A stretch of 55,222 nt of DNA from Mobiluncus sp963511525 (GCF_963511525.1 NZ_CAUPIY010000013.1:1-55222); one strand, 5' to 3'; positions 7,983 through 17,450 are shown, numbered from the stretch's first letter. The notes: a model not told the origin generated them from the letters alone. Translations and numbers: made by a program.

Positions 7983-8876
7983 ATGCCAGCCCGCTGGAAG
8001 ATTATGTCCGTTTGTGCTCTTGCTTGTTTGAGTCTTTTAGTTACGGGTTGCGGTAGTGGTCCGGAACCGGATTCTGCCGGGGTCAAATCCTACGACATCT
8101 CCAAGATTAAAGCTGATTCTAAACTTCACGAGATGTTGCCGCCGGATAAGCGCGATTCGTGGACAGCCGGCGCGTTCATGCCGTATTCGCCCGCTGAGTT
8201 TTTTGATGACAACAATGAACCCATCGGCTACGAGGTCGATACCTTGAAAGCTTTGGGCAAGCTGATGGGCGTGAAGGACGTCCAGTTCAAAAAAGAGGAG
8301 TTTAACTCGCTGCTGGATCGGGTCAATGATGGTACCTACGACCTGATTATGTCCACTCTCACCCTTAGGAAATCACGGATGCGTCAAGTCAACATGGTTT
8401 CTTTTGTAAACGTGGGAGTTATTTACGCCGTAGGACCAAACTCAAAATTCGACTACACGAACCCTTGTGGATTCAAAGTGGGTGCGCGTACTGACACCAC
8501 CATGATGGAAGCCTTGAAAGCAGCCTCGGATACTTGCGTTGCCGAAGGCAAGGAACCCATCAAGATCGCTGAGGACCAGGACCAAGAGGTGCTTAATTCG
8601 CAAGCGGCCGAGGGGACTTTGGATGCGGTGTTGGGTGAAGAGCCCAGTATGCTCTACGGCCAGATTAAGTTCAAGGGTTTCAACACGGTGGGGCAAAACT
8701 CGGATGTAGCGCCGCAAGGCCCAGTGTTCGCCAAGAATGACGAAGCCTTTGCGAAGGCCGTGCAGGCGGGTCTGCAAGAGATGATGGACACGGGTCTTTT
8801 GGTTGATGTGTTAAAACCCTGGGGTGTGGAGTCGCTGGCTTTGAACTACGCCACCCTGAATCCCCCGCTGATGTAA
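7983..8876 (+). CDS. Amino-acid-binding lipoprotein, SBP family 3 (SBP3)
   Basis: A 297-aa solute-binding lipoprotein, third paralogue in this array. The lipobox is LLVTGC (Cys about residue 23). Conserved blocks are YSPAEFFDDNNEPIGYEVD, VNDGTYDLIMSTLTL and AEGTLDAVLGEEPSMLYG. I start it at ATG 7983, six nt after AGGGAG; frames extending to 7887 would read through the hairpin at 7874-7919 and spoil the signal peptide. MCP2 begins 7 nt after its stop, the same pairing as SBP2-MCP1. Some pocket segments differ from SBP2 (for example VNVGVIYAVG against IQAGYIYGTQ), so the ligand may differ (inference). Confidence 0.84.
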   Translation: MPARWKIMSVCALACLSLLVTGCGSGPEPDSAGVKSYDISKIKADSKLHEMLPPDKRDSWTAGAFMPYSPAEFFDDNNEPIGYEVDTLKALGKLMGVKDVQFKKEEFNSLLDRVNDGTYDLIMSTLTLRKSRMRQVNMVSFVNVGVIYAVGPNSKFDYTNPCGFKVGARTDTTMMEALKAASDTCVAEGKEPIKIAEDQDQEVLNSQAAEGTLDAVLGEEPSMLYGQIKFKGFNTVGQNSDVAPQGPVFAKNDEAFAKAVQAGLQEMMDTGLLVDVLKPWGVESLALNYATLNPPLM

Positions 8877-8883
8877 GGAATTT

Positions 8884-10554
8884 ATGATGAATTTTCGGTT
8901 TTCGTCAATGGTAAAAGTTGCTTCCATTCTGGTGGTTCTATTCTGCGTCCTGGGTTTGGTGGGCGACATCATGGCTGTAATCTCTACCCAGCAAGTGCAA
9001 ACTGCTCAACGGCAAGCTTCGTCTCGCTCCGCGGGGGTTAACCTGCTGACCGCGGCGAACAGCGACTTGACTAACTTGTCGCGGGCCTACGTGGTGGGCG
9101 GGCTTACAGCGGATCTGGCTGATTACACCAATCAGCTCTATATCAAGCGCGACCGTGAGTATGGGGTGCGGCTGTTGAAAGAGAACGGCGGCACCAAGGA
9201 GCAGCTTGACCTGCTGGAAGAAGCCTTGGCAGCCAGCAAGATCCGAGATGACATTGAGCTACACGCCATCGCTCTGTCAACGCTGGCTCGCGGCGAGGAT
9301 ATGGAGGCCATGCCCGCCACGGTGGAGAGCTATTCCATTCCGGCTGAGGAGAAGGCTCTACCTGCCGAACAGCAGCTCGCTCTAGCTTCGGAGCTAGTTT
9401 TTGGCCGTGACTATTCGTTGGCGTCGGCTTCCGTAATCGAACCGGTACGAAAGATTGGACATCTGGAAGCCGGTTCTCTGCAAGCGGCAGGTTCCGCGAT
9501 GCAGCGTGCTAACGTGGGTCAGACTATCTCTCTGTCCGCGCTGATGGTGGTGTTTTTCCTGCTCGGCGCGGTCGTGTTGACCTTCCTGATTCTCCTGGTT
9601 CGCCGGGTGCGTCGGCCTTTGTCTCGGCATACTGTGGCTTTGCAGAATCATGATCAGTATGATTTGGGTTTTCGGTTGCGTGATGATACTGGGGTGCCGG
9701 AGATTCGGGATTTGGCTAAGGCTTTTAATGGGCAGAATGATCAGGTTAATGAGTTGATTGGGGAAGTCAGTGGGACTTCTCAGGGTTTGCATGAGCATGC
9801 TGGTAATTTGGCGGATACGGCTGCTGAGTTGGATCAGTCTGCTCAGGATACTCGGTCTCGGGCGGCGGGGGCGGCTGAGCAGGCGCAGTTGTTGGCTACG
9901 AATATGGATACTTTGAGTGCGGCGATGGAAGAAATGCAGGCGGCAATTCGCCAGATTTCTGAGTCGGCAACCTCCGCTTCGCGGATTTCTGAGGAGGCGG
10001 TGGAGTCTGTGGGTTCGGCGACGGAGGTTATTGATACGTTGGGTGAGTCTTCGCAGTCTATTGGGGAGATTACGAATTCGATTACTTCGATTGCAGAACA
10101 GACGAATCTTTTGGCGCTCAATGCGACGATTGAGGCAGCTCGTGCGGGCGACGCTGGTAAGGGTTTTGCGGTTGTGGCTGGTGAGGTCAAGGATTTGGCT
10201 GCGCAGACGGCTGCGGCTACGGCGGATATTTCTGAGCGGGTGAGTTCTATTCAGGAGGACTCTTCTAAGGCGGCTGAGGCTATTTCTCAGATTAGTGAGA
10301 TTATTGCGCGGATTAATGATTCTCAGCAGACGATTGCTTCGGCGGTTGAGGAGCAGACGGCGACGACGAATGAGATGTTTGGGGTGGTTCGTGGGGCTGC
10401 GCAGACGACTCAGGATATTGTGGGTTCGATTGAGACGGTTTCGGCTACGGCCGAGAAGTCTGCGGACGGTGCGCGTACGACTCTGGAGGCTGGCCAGGCG
10501 GTTGCTGATTCCTCCAGCCAACTAAGCAAACTCGTCTCCCGCTACCACCAGTAA
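8884..10554 (+). CDS. Methyl-accepting chemotaxis protein (MCP2)
   Basis: A 556-aa chemoreceptor built like MCP1: TM1 about residues 8-30, extracellular helical domain about 32-213, TM2 about 216-238, then the signalling module. The extracellular domain is clearly related to but diverged from MCP1, while the module from residue 247 onward is identical at DNA level. The ATG start has TAAGGA 3 nt upstream, overlapping the end of SBP3, so the pair is probably translated together. It converges with the AspT-like gene, 18 nt past its stop. Confidence 0.93.
   Translation: MMNFRFSSMVKVASILVVLFCVLGLVGDIMAVISTQQVQTAQRQASSRSAGVNLLTAANSDLTNLSRAYVVGGLTADLADYTNQLYIKRDREYGVRLLKENGGTKEQLDLLEEALAASKIRDDIELHAIALSTLARGEDMEAMPATVESYSIPAEEKALPAEQQLALASELVFGRDYSLASASVIEPVRKIGHLEAGSLQAAGSAMQRANVGQTISLSALMVVFFLLGAVVLTFLILLVRRVRRPLSRHTVALQNHDQYDLGFRLRDDTGVPEIRDLAKAFNGQNDQVNELIGEVSGTSQGLHEHAGNLADTAAELDQSAQDTRSRAAGAAEQAQLLATNMDTLSAAMEEMQAAIRQISESATSASRISEEAVESVGSATEVIDTLGESSQSIGEITNSITSIAEQTNLLALNATIEAARAGDAGKGFAVVAGEVKDLAAQTAAATADISERVSSIQEDSSKAAEAISQISEIIARINDSQQTIASAVEEQTATTNEMFGVVRGAAQTTQDIVGSIETVSATAEKSADGARTTLEAGQAVADSSSQLSKLVSRYHQ
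9622..10520 (+). repeat. 899-bp direct repeat, copy 2 (MCP signalling module)
   Basis: Second copy of the block at 6915-7813, within MCP2. The junction on the 5' side falls just after TM2, so only the cytoplasmic half is shared. This pattern is expected from gene conversion or recombination between paralogues. Confidence 0.9.
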
Positions 10555-10572
10555 GGGCGGGTCTGCAGCGGT

Positions 10573-12156
10573 CTAAAGCATCCCGACAAACGTTCCGCAC
10601 AGAATCTTGGTAATCATTGCTACGGGATAAGCCATGGCGTAGCCCAGGGAAACCCGAGGGTCGGTGTTGGTTTGGTCGTTAGCGAATCCCAACACCGCCG
10701 GCTGGGTTTGGGCGCCGCCCATGAAGCCGGAGAGCTTCGTGCCTCCCATTTTGGCTACCAGACGCATCAGGATGAACAAGGTGAGTCCAAACACATTGGT
10801 GACAATGAAGCCGAGAAGCAAAATTCTCCACCAATCCCCGCCGGTGAAAGCGGTTTGAATGGAGCCTCCGGCATTCGTTCCGGCCTGGGCCAGGAACAGC
10901 AGCAGACCGATTTCACCCAAGACCTGACCCGTGGTGTAGGGCAGAGTCGTGACAAATGGGCCGATGCGCCCCACGCGGCCCATAATCAATCCCATAATGA
11001 TGATTCCGGCGGCATACCCGATGTTGAAGTATCCGCCTCCGGGGTTGGGGATGGGAATCTCACCAATGAGGAACCCTAGGGTCATCCCAATGCCCAGCGC
11101 TACCGGGTTGAGTGAGGTGAGTCCGCGGGTGGAATCGCCCAGGTATTTGGTGATGACCGAGATGCTTGATTTCGGCGCCACCACGCGCAGTCGGTCGCCC
11201 AGCTGCAACGTAAAGTCCGGGTAAGCCACCATGTCTACGTCTCCGCGTCGAACTCGTGACACCGTGGCACCAAAGCGGTCACCCATGTTTAGCTCTGCGA
11301 TAGTCTTGCCGGCTTTGGTGGCGTCGGAAAGGGTAATGCGCCGATAGTCCAGGTAGCTGCGGTCGGTCTGTAGTGAATGGGAGGACGAATGACCCAATTC
11401 TTCGATAATGGTGTGAACGGCAGAGGCCTCGCCCACAATCGTAATCAAATCGCCGGGGTTGAGCGTATCAGACATATTGGGGCGGGTGATTGGCCCCTGT
11501 TCGCCACGGCGCAGACGTGAAAAAGCTAATTTTTCGTTGAATCTCTCATAAATTTCGCCTAAGCGGGGCTGGGTGTCGATCTCCACCCGAATCGTTTTGG
11601 ACACGACAGGACTGGGGGCGTCCCGGTCATTTTTGCCCTTTTTCAGTGCCAGGGAGGCGAAAAATAGCATTCCAAGGACACCGTAGAGGTAAGCAATAGA
11701 ATAGCCGACCGTGGCGGTGGCGATATCCCCGGATGTTTCCCCTCCCGCCTCGAGCATCGGAGTGTTCGTCAGTGCCCCGGAGAGGGTCCCCACAATTTGG
11801 CTGATTGGCATTCCCAGCAAGGTGCCGATTCCCACCGCGACAGCACTGACTCCCACATAGGCTCCGACCAACAGGAGGATTGATTTCCAGGCAGTTTGTA
11901 GGGTCGCAAAAAAGTTCGGACCAGAGTTTGAACCAATACAAAATGCGAACAAAGAGAGTCCCAGTACGGCGATTTCTTTCGGAATCATGAGCTTTATGCC
12001 CGAAGCACTGGCCCAGGCGGAGACGCCGATAGCGAGGAACAACACCGCGGCTGCGCCCAGAGAAACACCTTTGACTTTGATGTGCCCAAAGGCCATGCCT
12101 ATTCCCAATAAAGCAGCTAAAAGGACAATTGGGTGGGTTGCGAAAAATTCGAACAA
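10573..12156 (-). CDS. AspT/YidE-family transporter with RCK_C domains
   Basis: A 527-aa membrane protein of the aspartate:alanine exchanger (AAE) type. Two hydrophobic halves (about residues 1-170 and 350-527) flank a soluble middle region of about 170 residues that resembles two TrkA-C/RCK_C domains (for example NPGDLITIVGEA and LQLGDRLRVVAP). The halves carry related GTLSGALTNTPML and GGAQTQPAVLGFAND motifs. The substrate is unknown; characterised members exchange dicarboxylates or amino acids. The start is TTG 12156, chosen for a strong GGAGG 5 nt upstream. It follows the ThrE-like gene by 65 nt on the same strand, so the two may form an operon. Confidence 0.85.
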   Translation of the reverse strand: MFEFFATHPIVLLAALLGIGMAFGHIKVKGVSLGAAAVLFLAIGVSAWASASGIKLMIPKEIAVLGLSLFAFCIGSNSGPNFFATLQTAWKSILLLVGAYVGVSAVAVGIGTLLGMPISQIVGTLSGALTNTPMLEAGGETSGDIATATVGYSIAYLYGVLGMLFFASLALKKGKNDRDAPSPVVSKTIRVEIDTQPRLGEIYERFNEKLAFSRLRRGEQGPITRPNMSDTLNPGDLITIVGEASAVHTIIEELGHSSSHSLQTDRSYLDYRRITLSDATKAGKTIAELNMGDRFGATVSRVRRGDVDMVAYPDFTLQLGDRLRVVAPKSSISVITKYLGDSTRGLTSLNPVALGIGMTLGFLIGEIPIPNPGGGYFNIGYAAGIIIMGLIMGRVGRIGPFVTTLPYTTGQVLGEIGLLLFLAQAGTNAGGSIQTAFTGGDWWRILLLGFIVTNVFGLTLFILMRLVAKMGGTKLSGFMGGAQTQPAVLGFANDQTNTDPRVSLGYAMAYPVAMITKILCGTFVGML

Positions 12157-12221
12157 AATGTCCTCCAGAGACGTAGTGATAAATCAACCTTGTGGTCGGG
12201 AAAACCAACAAAGTCAGTCTA

Positions 12222-13700
12222 TCAGCGCATACTGAAAGAATCGTCAGCGTCGGCATTAAGAACGGGGTGGGTGTCGACAATTTCCTTGTCTTGCAGCCAA
12301 TTTCGATCCGTGAGCATCCGGGCTGTGGAAAGGCCGATGCCAATGGCCAAAATGACCACGGACACTTCGCTAAGGGAGGCGATAGCTCCTATCGTATTTC
12401 CTTCGTTGAGGTGTACTAAGGCTGAATAGAGAGGAACGCCGGGAACCATCAGCACTGCTGCCGGAACGGACAACGAGACTCGTGAATAGTTAAAGTTCGA
12501 CAGACGGGAAATAACGTCAGCAAGCAGACCGATTGCCAGCGCCTCCAGCCCTACCGAAAATTGCCAATTGAATCCCGATTCCACAACAAAAAAACGCAAC
12601 GGATTAACCAGAGCGCATATCAACCCGGCATAGACGCACAGTCGCCGGGTCGAATTGAACAGCATGGCAAACCCGGCAGAGGCCACAAATGAACAGAATG
12701 TTCGGGCGAAGTACAGCCAATGCCCCTCCAGAGGCGGGTTCACCGCGGGGTCTACCGCCCAGTGGAAGGTTAGGGACACAATCCACACGCTCGCTCCGGC
12801 TGAAATAATCAACATCAAGGTATAAACCAGGCGCGGTATCCCAGCGGAAAGATCCAGGCGTACCAAATCGAGCATCGAGGTAATGAGCGGGAAACCGGGA
12901 ACCAAAAACAGTACCGCGGAGACAATTCCCACCCGGAATCCGAGAGGATCAGCTGTTATCCAAGGCGGTATAGTCGCCAGAACCGCTGGTGAATAGGCGC
13001 GCTGCAGCATCGTTTCCAGTAGCACGGCGCAACCGATGTAGACCAGTGAGGCAGCAAAACCGGCGGTCATCCAGACCGCAAAATGATTAGTTTTCTTTGC
13101 CATCATTATCCGGCGCACGCTTTGCCCGAATCCCGCCGCTACACCAGCCAGAACGCACTCGATGAGCCCGCCGCGGTTCAGGAAACAGAAACAGGCACAG
13201 GCAAATCCTGCTGCCAAAGTGTTAGCAATCTTATTGAATTCAGGTTTGTAGGACTCAATGCGATCCATGAGCCGGTTTGCCTCGCTGACGGGCGTATCCG
13301 GTTTAATGTTTTGGATAAACAGGCGCAGTCGATCAAGTTTGGCCGCGTTGGTGCCAAAGTCCCTCTGTTCCGAGATCTCGGTCCGGGAAAAAGGGCGCAG
13401 ATAGACGGTAGAACTGATTTCGCCAAAGGTGACTTGGACGTGGTGTTCATCGGCTCCCAACGCGGTAGCCAGGCGTGCCATAGAAATCTTAATCCGGTAC
13501 GCAGAAGCCCCGCAGGACTGCAGCATATGGCCTAAACGCATAGTTGTGCGGGAGACTTCCGTGAGCTGGATACGAATTTTTTCGTACTCAACCATGCTCT
13601 GGGTATTGACTTCAATAGGCTCGTCAGCAGCTTTTTTCTTGGGGGTAAAGGCGTGGTCGCGCTCGCCACGCAGTCGTTCCAAGTGCTTTGACAGAAACAT
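12222..13700 (-). CDS. Threonine/serine exporter ThrE family protein
   Basis: A 492-aa membrane protein of the ThrE family. The N-terminal soluble part (about residues 50-165, with MRLGHMLQSCGASAYRI) is followed by about ten hydrophobic helices in two sets, the arrangement seen when the DUF1212 and DUF3815 halves are fused. LVPGFPLITSMLDL and LMVPGVPLYSALVHL are equivalent repeats from the two halves. In Corynebacterium the family exports threonine and serine. I use ATG 13700; an in-frame ATG at 13778 would add 26 residues but has no ribosome site. Confidence 0.85.
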   Translation of the reverse strand: MFLSKHLERLRGERDHAFTPKKKAADEPIEVNTQSMVEYEKIRIQLTEVSRTTMRLGHMLQSCGASAYRIKISMARLATALGADEHHVQVTFGEISSTVYLRPFSRTEISEQRDFGTNAAKLDRLRLFIQNIKPDTPVSEANRLMDRIESYKPEFNKIANTLAAGFACACFCFLNRGGLIECVLAGVAAGFGQSVRRIMMAKKTNHFAVWMTAGFAASLVYIGCAVLLETMLQRAYSPAVLATIPPWITADPLGFRVGIVSAVLFLVPGFPLITSMLDLVRLDLSAGIPRLVYTLMLIISAGASVWIVSLTFHWAVDPAVNPPLEGHWLYFARTFCSFVASAGFAMLFNSTRRLCVYAGLICALVNPLRFFVVESGFNWQFSVGLEALAIGLLADVISRLSNFNYSRVSLSVPAAVLMVPGVPLYSALVHLNEGNTIGAIASLSEVSVVILAIGIGLSTARMLTDRNWLQDKEIVDTHPVLNADADDSFSMR

Positions 13701-13888
13701 TGCGGTCTGCTCTTTCACGCGTCGGGGAAAATTTAGATTCAATGACACAAACAGATTTAACCATCTGGTGGACGCCATTAATCAGGACTAAGGGCACAGC
13801 CAGCGGAAATGATGAGGCTACCCTAAGTTTGAGAGCGCCAGCTACCACTGCTTCCGGCTTTCTGGCGGGGGTATAGCCCTGTAAGGAA

Positions 13889-13981
13889 GTGTCTCATTAT
13901 TCGGTTCGAAATCCACATAGTGAGATTTTCCCCTTGCGGGTTTCCATCCTTTTAGCCCCAGAGTTACAGTTGGGTGCATGA
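13889..13981 (+). promoter_or_regulatory. Possible BCAA-codon leader ORF ahead of ilvB
   Basis: A GTG-initiated 30-codon frame whose TGA overlaps the ilvB ATG (ATGA). Its last third reads RVSILLAPELQLGA, with Val, Ile and four Leu codons close together. AAGGAA lies directly against the GTG, too close for a normal ribosome site, so translation is doubtful. If real, it could couple ilvB translation to branched-chain aminoacyl-tRNA supply. Confidence 0.25.
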
Positions 13982-15819
13982 GCGAACCAGAAACGAAATC
14001 CATGGGAGCCTATGGCCCCGAGGAGACCCCCAATGAAATTGATCCCGCCGCTCGCGGGGAAGTCATGACCGGTGCGAAAGCTGTCATTCGTACTCTGGAG
14101 GAACTGGGCGTAACCGATATTTTCGGGATTCCCGGCGGGGCCATTCTTTCCACGTTCGATCCGCTGTACGACTCAAAGAAACTGAACTTCGTGCTGGCTC
14201 GCCATGAACAGGGCGCCGCCCACGCTGCCGAGGGCTACGCGAAATCCACCGGGAAAACCGGGGTAGCGCTGGTGACCTCAGGACCGGCCGCCACGAACCT
14301 TCTGACCGGCCTGGCCGACGCCATGATGGATTCGGTCCCGATGGTCGCGATAACCGGCCAGGTCGGAGCGGAATCAATCGGCACCGATGCCTTCCAAGAA
14401 TCCGACATCGTGGGCGCGTCTATGCCCCTGACAAAACACAGTTTCCTGGTGACGCGCCCCCAGGACATTCCCTCGCGCCTGGCGGAGGCCTTCTTCATCG
14501 CTTCTTCCGGGCGTCCCGGACCGGTTTTGGTGGACATCACGAAAACCGCCCAGAACAAAAAGATGGCTTTCACCTGGCCACCACCGATGGAACTACCCGG
14601 ATACAAACTGCCCGGCAAGCCTTCCAAACAGCAAGTCGCGGCGGCGGCCACCGAAATCGCGGCGGCGCATCGTCCGGTACTCTACATCGGCGGCGGGATT
14701 ATCGCTGCTGATGCGACCGCAGAGCTGAAAGAATTGGCTGATGCTACCGGGGCTCCCGTAGTCACCACCCTGACCGCGCGCGGAGCCTTCCCGGATGATT
14801 CCCCGCAACATATGGGAATGCCGGGGATGCACGGCTGCGTGTCCGCGGTGCTGGCGATGCAGCAAGCGGACCTGCTGATTGCGCTAGGTACGCGTTTTGA
14901 TGATCGGGTCACCGGGGACCTGAAATCCTTTGCACCGCACGCCAAGGTCATCCACGTTGATATCGACGCTGCTGAAATCTCAAAGATTCGTCAAGCCGAT
15001 GTTCCTATCGTGGGGGATTTGAAAGAGGTTGTCGCGGCGCTGCTGCGGGCACTGCCCCAAGCCTACAAACAGTATGGCCGGCCGGACTTGACCCCGTGGA
15101 TGAAGTCCTTGACCAAACTCAAAGACAAGTACCCCGCGTACTTCGACGACACATTGGACGGCCTGGTCAGCCCGCAAAAGGCTATCAAGGTGCTGGACGA
15201 GGTCAGCGATGACGACGCGATTGTGGTCACCGGGGTCGGCCAGCATCAGATGTGGGCGTCCCAGTTCATGACCTACCGTTACCCGCGCACCTACATTTCG
15301 TCGTGCGGCTTGGGAACAATGGGATTCGGTGTCCCCGCCGCGATGGGCGCAAAAGTCGCCAATCCGGATCGGGAAGTTTGGCTCATTGACGGTGACGGCT
15401 CGTTCCAGATGACGAACCAGGAACTGGCCACCTGCACCCAAATGCATATCCCGATAAAGGTGCTGCTCATCAACAACTCCTCGCTGGGGATGGTGCGCCA
15501 ATGGCAGACCCTGTTCTATAACGAACGCTATTCTCAGACCGACCTGCATGACGGAGCTCGTAACCTCGACGAGGCTAACCGGGTGGGAATCCCCGATTTC
15601 ATGCTCTTGGCGAAAGCCTATGGAGCTGAGGGAATCCGGGTAACTGACCCGAAAGACTTGCGAAAAGCCTTAGAGAAAGCTCACCAGATTGACGACCGTC
15701 CGGTCGTGGTCGAGGTGCTGGTCAGCCCCGATGCCATGGTGTTCCCGATGGTTCCCGCCGGGCAGACCAACGACAAAGTCATTTACGCCCCTGACAAGAC
15801 TGTGACCTGGGAGGACTAA
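13978..15819 (+). CDS. ilvB: Acetolactate synthase large subunit
   Basis: The catalytic, thiamine-diphosphate-dependent subunit of acetohydroxyacid synthase, the first common step to valine, leucine and isoleucine. The 613-aa protein shows the N-terminal ARHEQGAAHAAEGYA (with the conserved catalytic Glu), VTSGPAATNL, the central FAD/domain region, and the ThDP/Mg site GDGSFQMTNQEL (about residues 475-486). About 30 extra N-terminal residues precede the conserved MTGAKAVIRTLEELG, as is common in actinobacteria; an ATG at 14065 is an alternative start. First gene of ilvB-ilvN-ilvC, with ilvN 2 nt after its stop. Confidence 0.97.
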   Translation: MSEPETKSMGAYGPEETPNEIDPAARGEVMTGAKAVIRTLEELGVTDIFGIPGGAILSTFDPLYDSKKLNFVLARHEQGAAHAAEGYAKSTGKTGVALVTSGPAATNLLTGLADAMMDSVPMVAITGQVGAESIGTDAFQESDIVGASMPLTKHSFLVTRPQDIPSRLAEAFFIASSGRPGPVLVDITKTAQNKKMAFTWPPPMELPGYKLPGKPSKQQVAAAATEIAAAHRPVLYIGGGIIAADATAELKELADATGAPVVTTLTARGAFPDDSPQHMGMPGMHGCVSAVLAMQQADLLIALGTRFDDRVTGDLKSFAPHAKVIHVDIDAAEISKIRQADVPIVGDLKEVVAALLRALPQAYKQYGRPDLTPWMKSLTKLKDKYPAYFDDTLDGLVSPQKAIKVLDEVSDDDAIVVTGVGQHQMWASQFMTYRYPRTYISSCGLGTMGFGVPAAMGAKVANPDREVWLIDGDGSFQMTNQELATCTQMHIPIKVLLINNSSLGMVRQWQTLFYNERYSQTDLHDGARNLDEANRVGIPDFMLLAKAYGAEGIRVTDPKDLRKALEKAHQIDDRPVVVEVLVSPDAMVFPMVPAGQTNDKVIYAPDKTVTWED

Positions 15820-15821
15820 AC

Positions 15822-16325
15822 ATGAATATGACGCATACCCTGTCGGTGCTTGTCGAAAACAAGCCTGGCGTTTTGACCCGCGTGGCGGCGCTGTTTGCCC
15901 GCCGTGCCTTTAACATTCAATCCCTCGCGGTGGGAGAAACTGAGAAACCGGAGATTTCGCGCATCACCATCGTGGTCGATGTTTCCGAGGTGTCCCTGGA
16001 ACAGGTCACGAAACAGCTGAACAAGCTGGTGAACGTGCTGAAAATCGTGGAGTTAGAGCCCGAACGAGCCGTCGAGAGAGAACTCATGCTCATCAAAGTT
16101 TCGGCTGACGACACGAATCGAACCGCGGTACTCCAGATTGTGGACCTGTTCCGGGCTCACGTCGTGGACGTGTCGCGAGGCACCCTGGTCATCGAATCCA
16201 TTGGTTCCCCAGCGAAACACGCGGCTTTGTTGCGCGAGTTGGAGCCGTACGGAGTTCGGGAAATCGTCCAATCGGGCAACGTCGCGATTGGACGCGGCTC
16301 GAAGTCCATCACCGATCAAATTTAG
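15822..16325 (+). CDS. ilvN: Acetolactate synthase small (regulatory) subunit
   Basis: Regulatory partner of IlvB that gives full activity and feedback control by branched-chain amino acids. The 167-aa protein opens with an ACT domain (HTLSVLVENKPGVLTRV and FNIQSLAVG), followed by the C-terminal small-subunit domain with IVDLFRAHVVDVSRG. Length is typical. It starts 2 nt after ilvB, so the subunits should be made in balance. Confidence 0.96.
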   Translation: MNMTHTLSVLVENKPGVLTRVAALFARRAFNIQSLAVGETEKPEISRITIVVDVSEVSLEQVTKQLNKLVNVLKIVELEPERAVERELMLIKVSADDTNRTAVLQIVDLFRAHVVDVSRGTLVIESIGSPAKHAALLRELEPYGVREIVQSGNVAIGRGSKSITDQI

Positions 16326-16421
16326 GGGCTAATTAACCGGATTTTGCCTACTCTTTGCACGGAAAAACACCCCATATCTTTTTCAATGAAACACCTCTAC
16401 AATTACTAAGGAGAAAAAATC

Positions 16422-17450
16422 ATGGCAGAAATTTATTACGAAGACGATGCTGACCTGTCGCTCATTCAGTCTCAGAAGGTGGCCGTAATTGGTTACGGCT
16501 CTCAGGGTCATGCCCACGCGCTGAACCTGCGCGATTCTGGGGTCGACGTGGTCGTGGGCTTGCGCGAAAGCTCTTCCTCCCGGGCGAAAGCCGAGGAACA
16601 GGGCTTGACGGTGAAAACCGTGGCAGATGCCGTGAAAGAAGCCGACGTAGTCATGATTCTGTTGCCCGACCAGGTGCAGAGCAAGGTCTATGCCGCCGAA
16701 ATCGAGCCGAACCTGAAGCTGAACGCCGCTCTGTTCTTTGCCCACGGGTTCAACATCCGTTTCGGATACATCAAGCCCGGTCCCGGCCACGACGTGTGCA
16801 TGGTGGCTCCCAAGGGTCCGGGGCACGTGGTGCGCCGTACTTTCGTTGCCGGTCAGGGCGTTCCCGACGTTATCGCGGTGGAATGTGACGCATCCGGACG
16901 CGCTTGGGAACTGACAAAGTCCTACGCGAAAGGCATCGGCGGGACCCGCGCCGGCGTCATCAAGACGACCTTCACCGAAGAAACGGAAACCGACCTCTTC
17001 GGCGAACAGAACGTGCTGTGTGGCGGTCTGTCCAAACTGATTCAGTACGGTTTCGAAACCCTGGTTGAGGCCGGATATCAGCCCGAAATCGCCTATTTCG
17101 AGGTGTGCCACGAGATGAAGTTGATTGTGGACCTCATCAATGAAGGCGGTCTGTCCAAGATGCGCTGGTCGATTTCCGACACCGCTGAATACGGCGACTA
17201 CGTCTCCGGGCCGCGCGTCATCACCCCCGACGTGAAGGAACACATGAAGGGCGTCCTGGCGGACATTCAAAACGGCAGCTTCGCCAAGCGCTTCATGGAC
17301 GACCAGAACTCCGGTGCCGTCGAGTTCAAGCGCCTGCGCGCCGAGGGCGAAGGCCACCAAATCGAGAAGGTCGGCCTGGAGCTGCGCAAGATGTTTACCT
17401 GGAACACCAACAACGACACCGATTATGTGGAGGGCCACGCCGCTCGCTAA
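16422..17450 (+). CDS. ilvC: Ketol-acid reductoisomerase (NADP+)
   Basis: Converts acetolactate or acetohydroxybutyrate to the dihydroxy acid using NADPH and Mg. At 342 aa it is the short class I form. The Rossmann motif GYGSQGHAHALNLRDSG is near residue 26, APKGPGHVVRRTF near 130, and the C-terminal knotted domain has the metal-ligand Glu residues around EETETDLFGEQ and EVCHEMKLIVDL. AAGGAG sits 9 nt before the ATG. The 96-nt gap after ilvN leaves room for a separate promoter or processing site. Confidence 0.97.
   Translation: MAEIYYEDDADLSLIQSQKVAVIGYGSQGHAHALNLRDSGVDVVVGLRESSSSRAKAEEQGLTVKTVADAVKEADVVMILLPDQVQSKVYAAEIEPNLKLNAALFFAHGFNIRFGYIKPGPGHDVCMVAPKGPGHVVRRTFVAGQGVPDVIAVECDASGRAWELTKSYAKGIGGTRAGVIKTTFTEETETDLFGEQNVLCGGLSKLIQYGFETLVEAGYQPEIAYFEVCHEMKLIVDLINEGGLSKMRWSISDTAEYGDYVSGPRVITPDVKEHMKGVLADIQNGSFAKRFMDDQNSGAVEFKRLRAEGEGHQIEKVGLELRKMFTWNTNNDTDYVEGHAAR

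Noticed and set aside
13901..13915. tRNA T-loop-like GGTTCGAAATCC before ilvB
   Set aside because: No matching stem, acceptor, anticodon arm or D arm around it.
16383..17438. 351-codon minus-strand frame opposite ilvC
   Set aside because: Exact antisense of ilvC with His/Val-rich composition; no ribosome site or motif.
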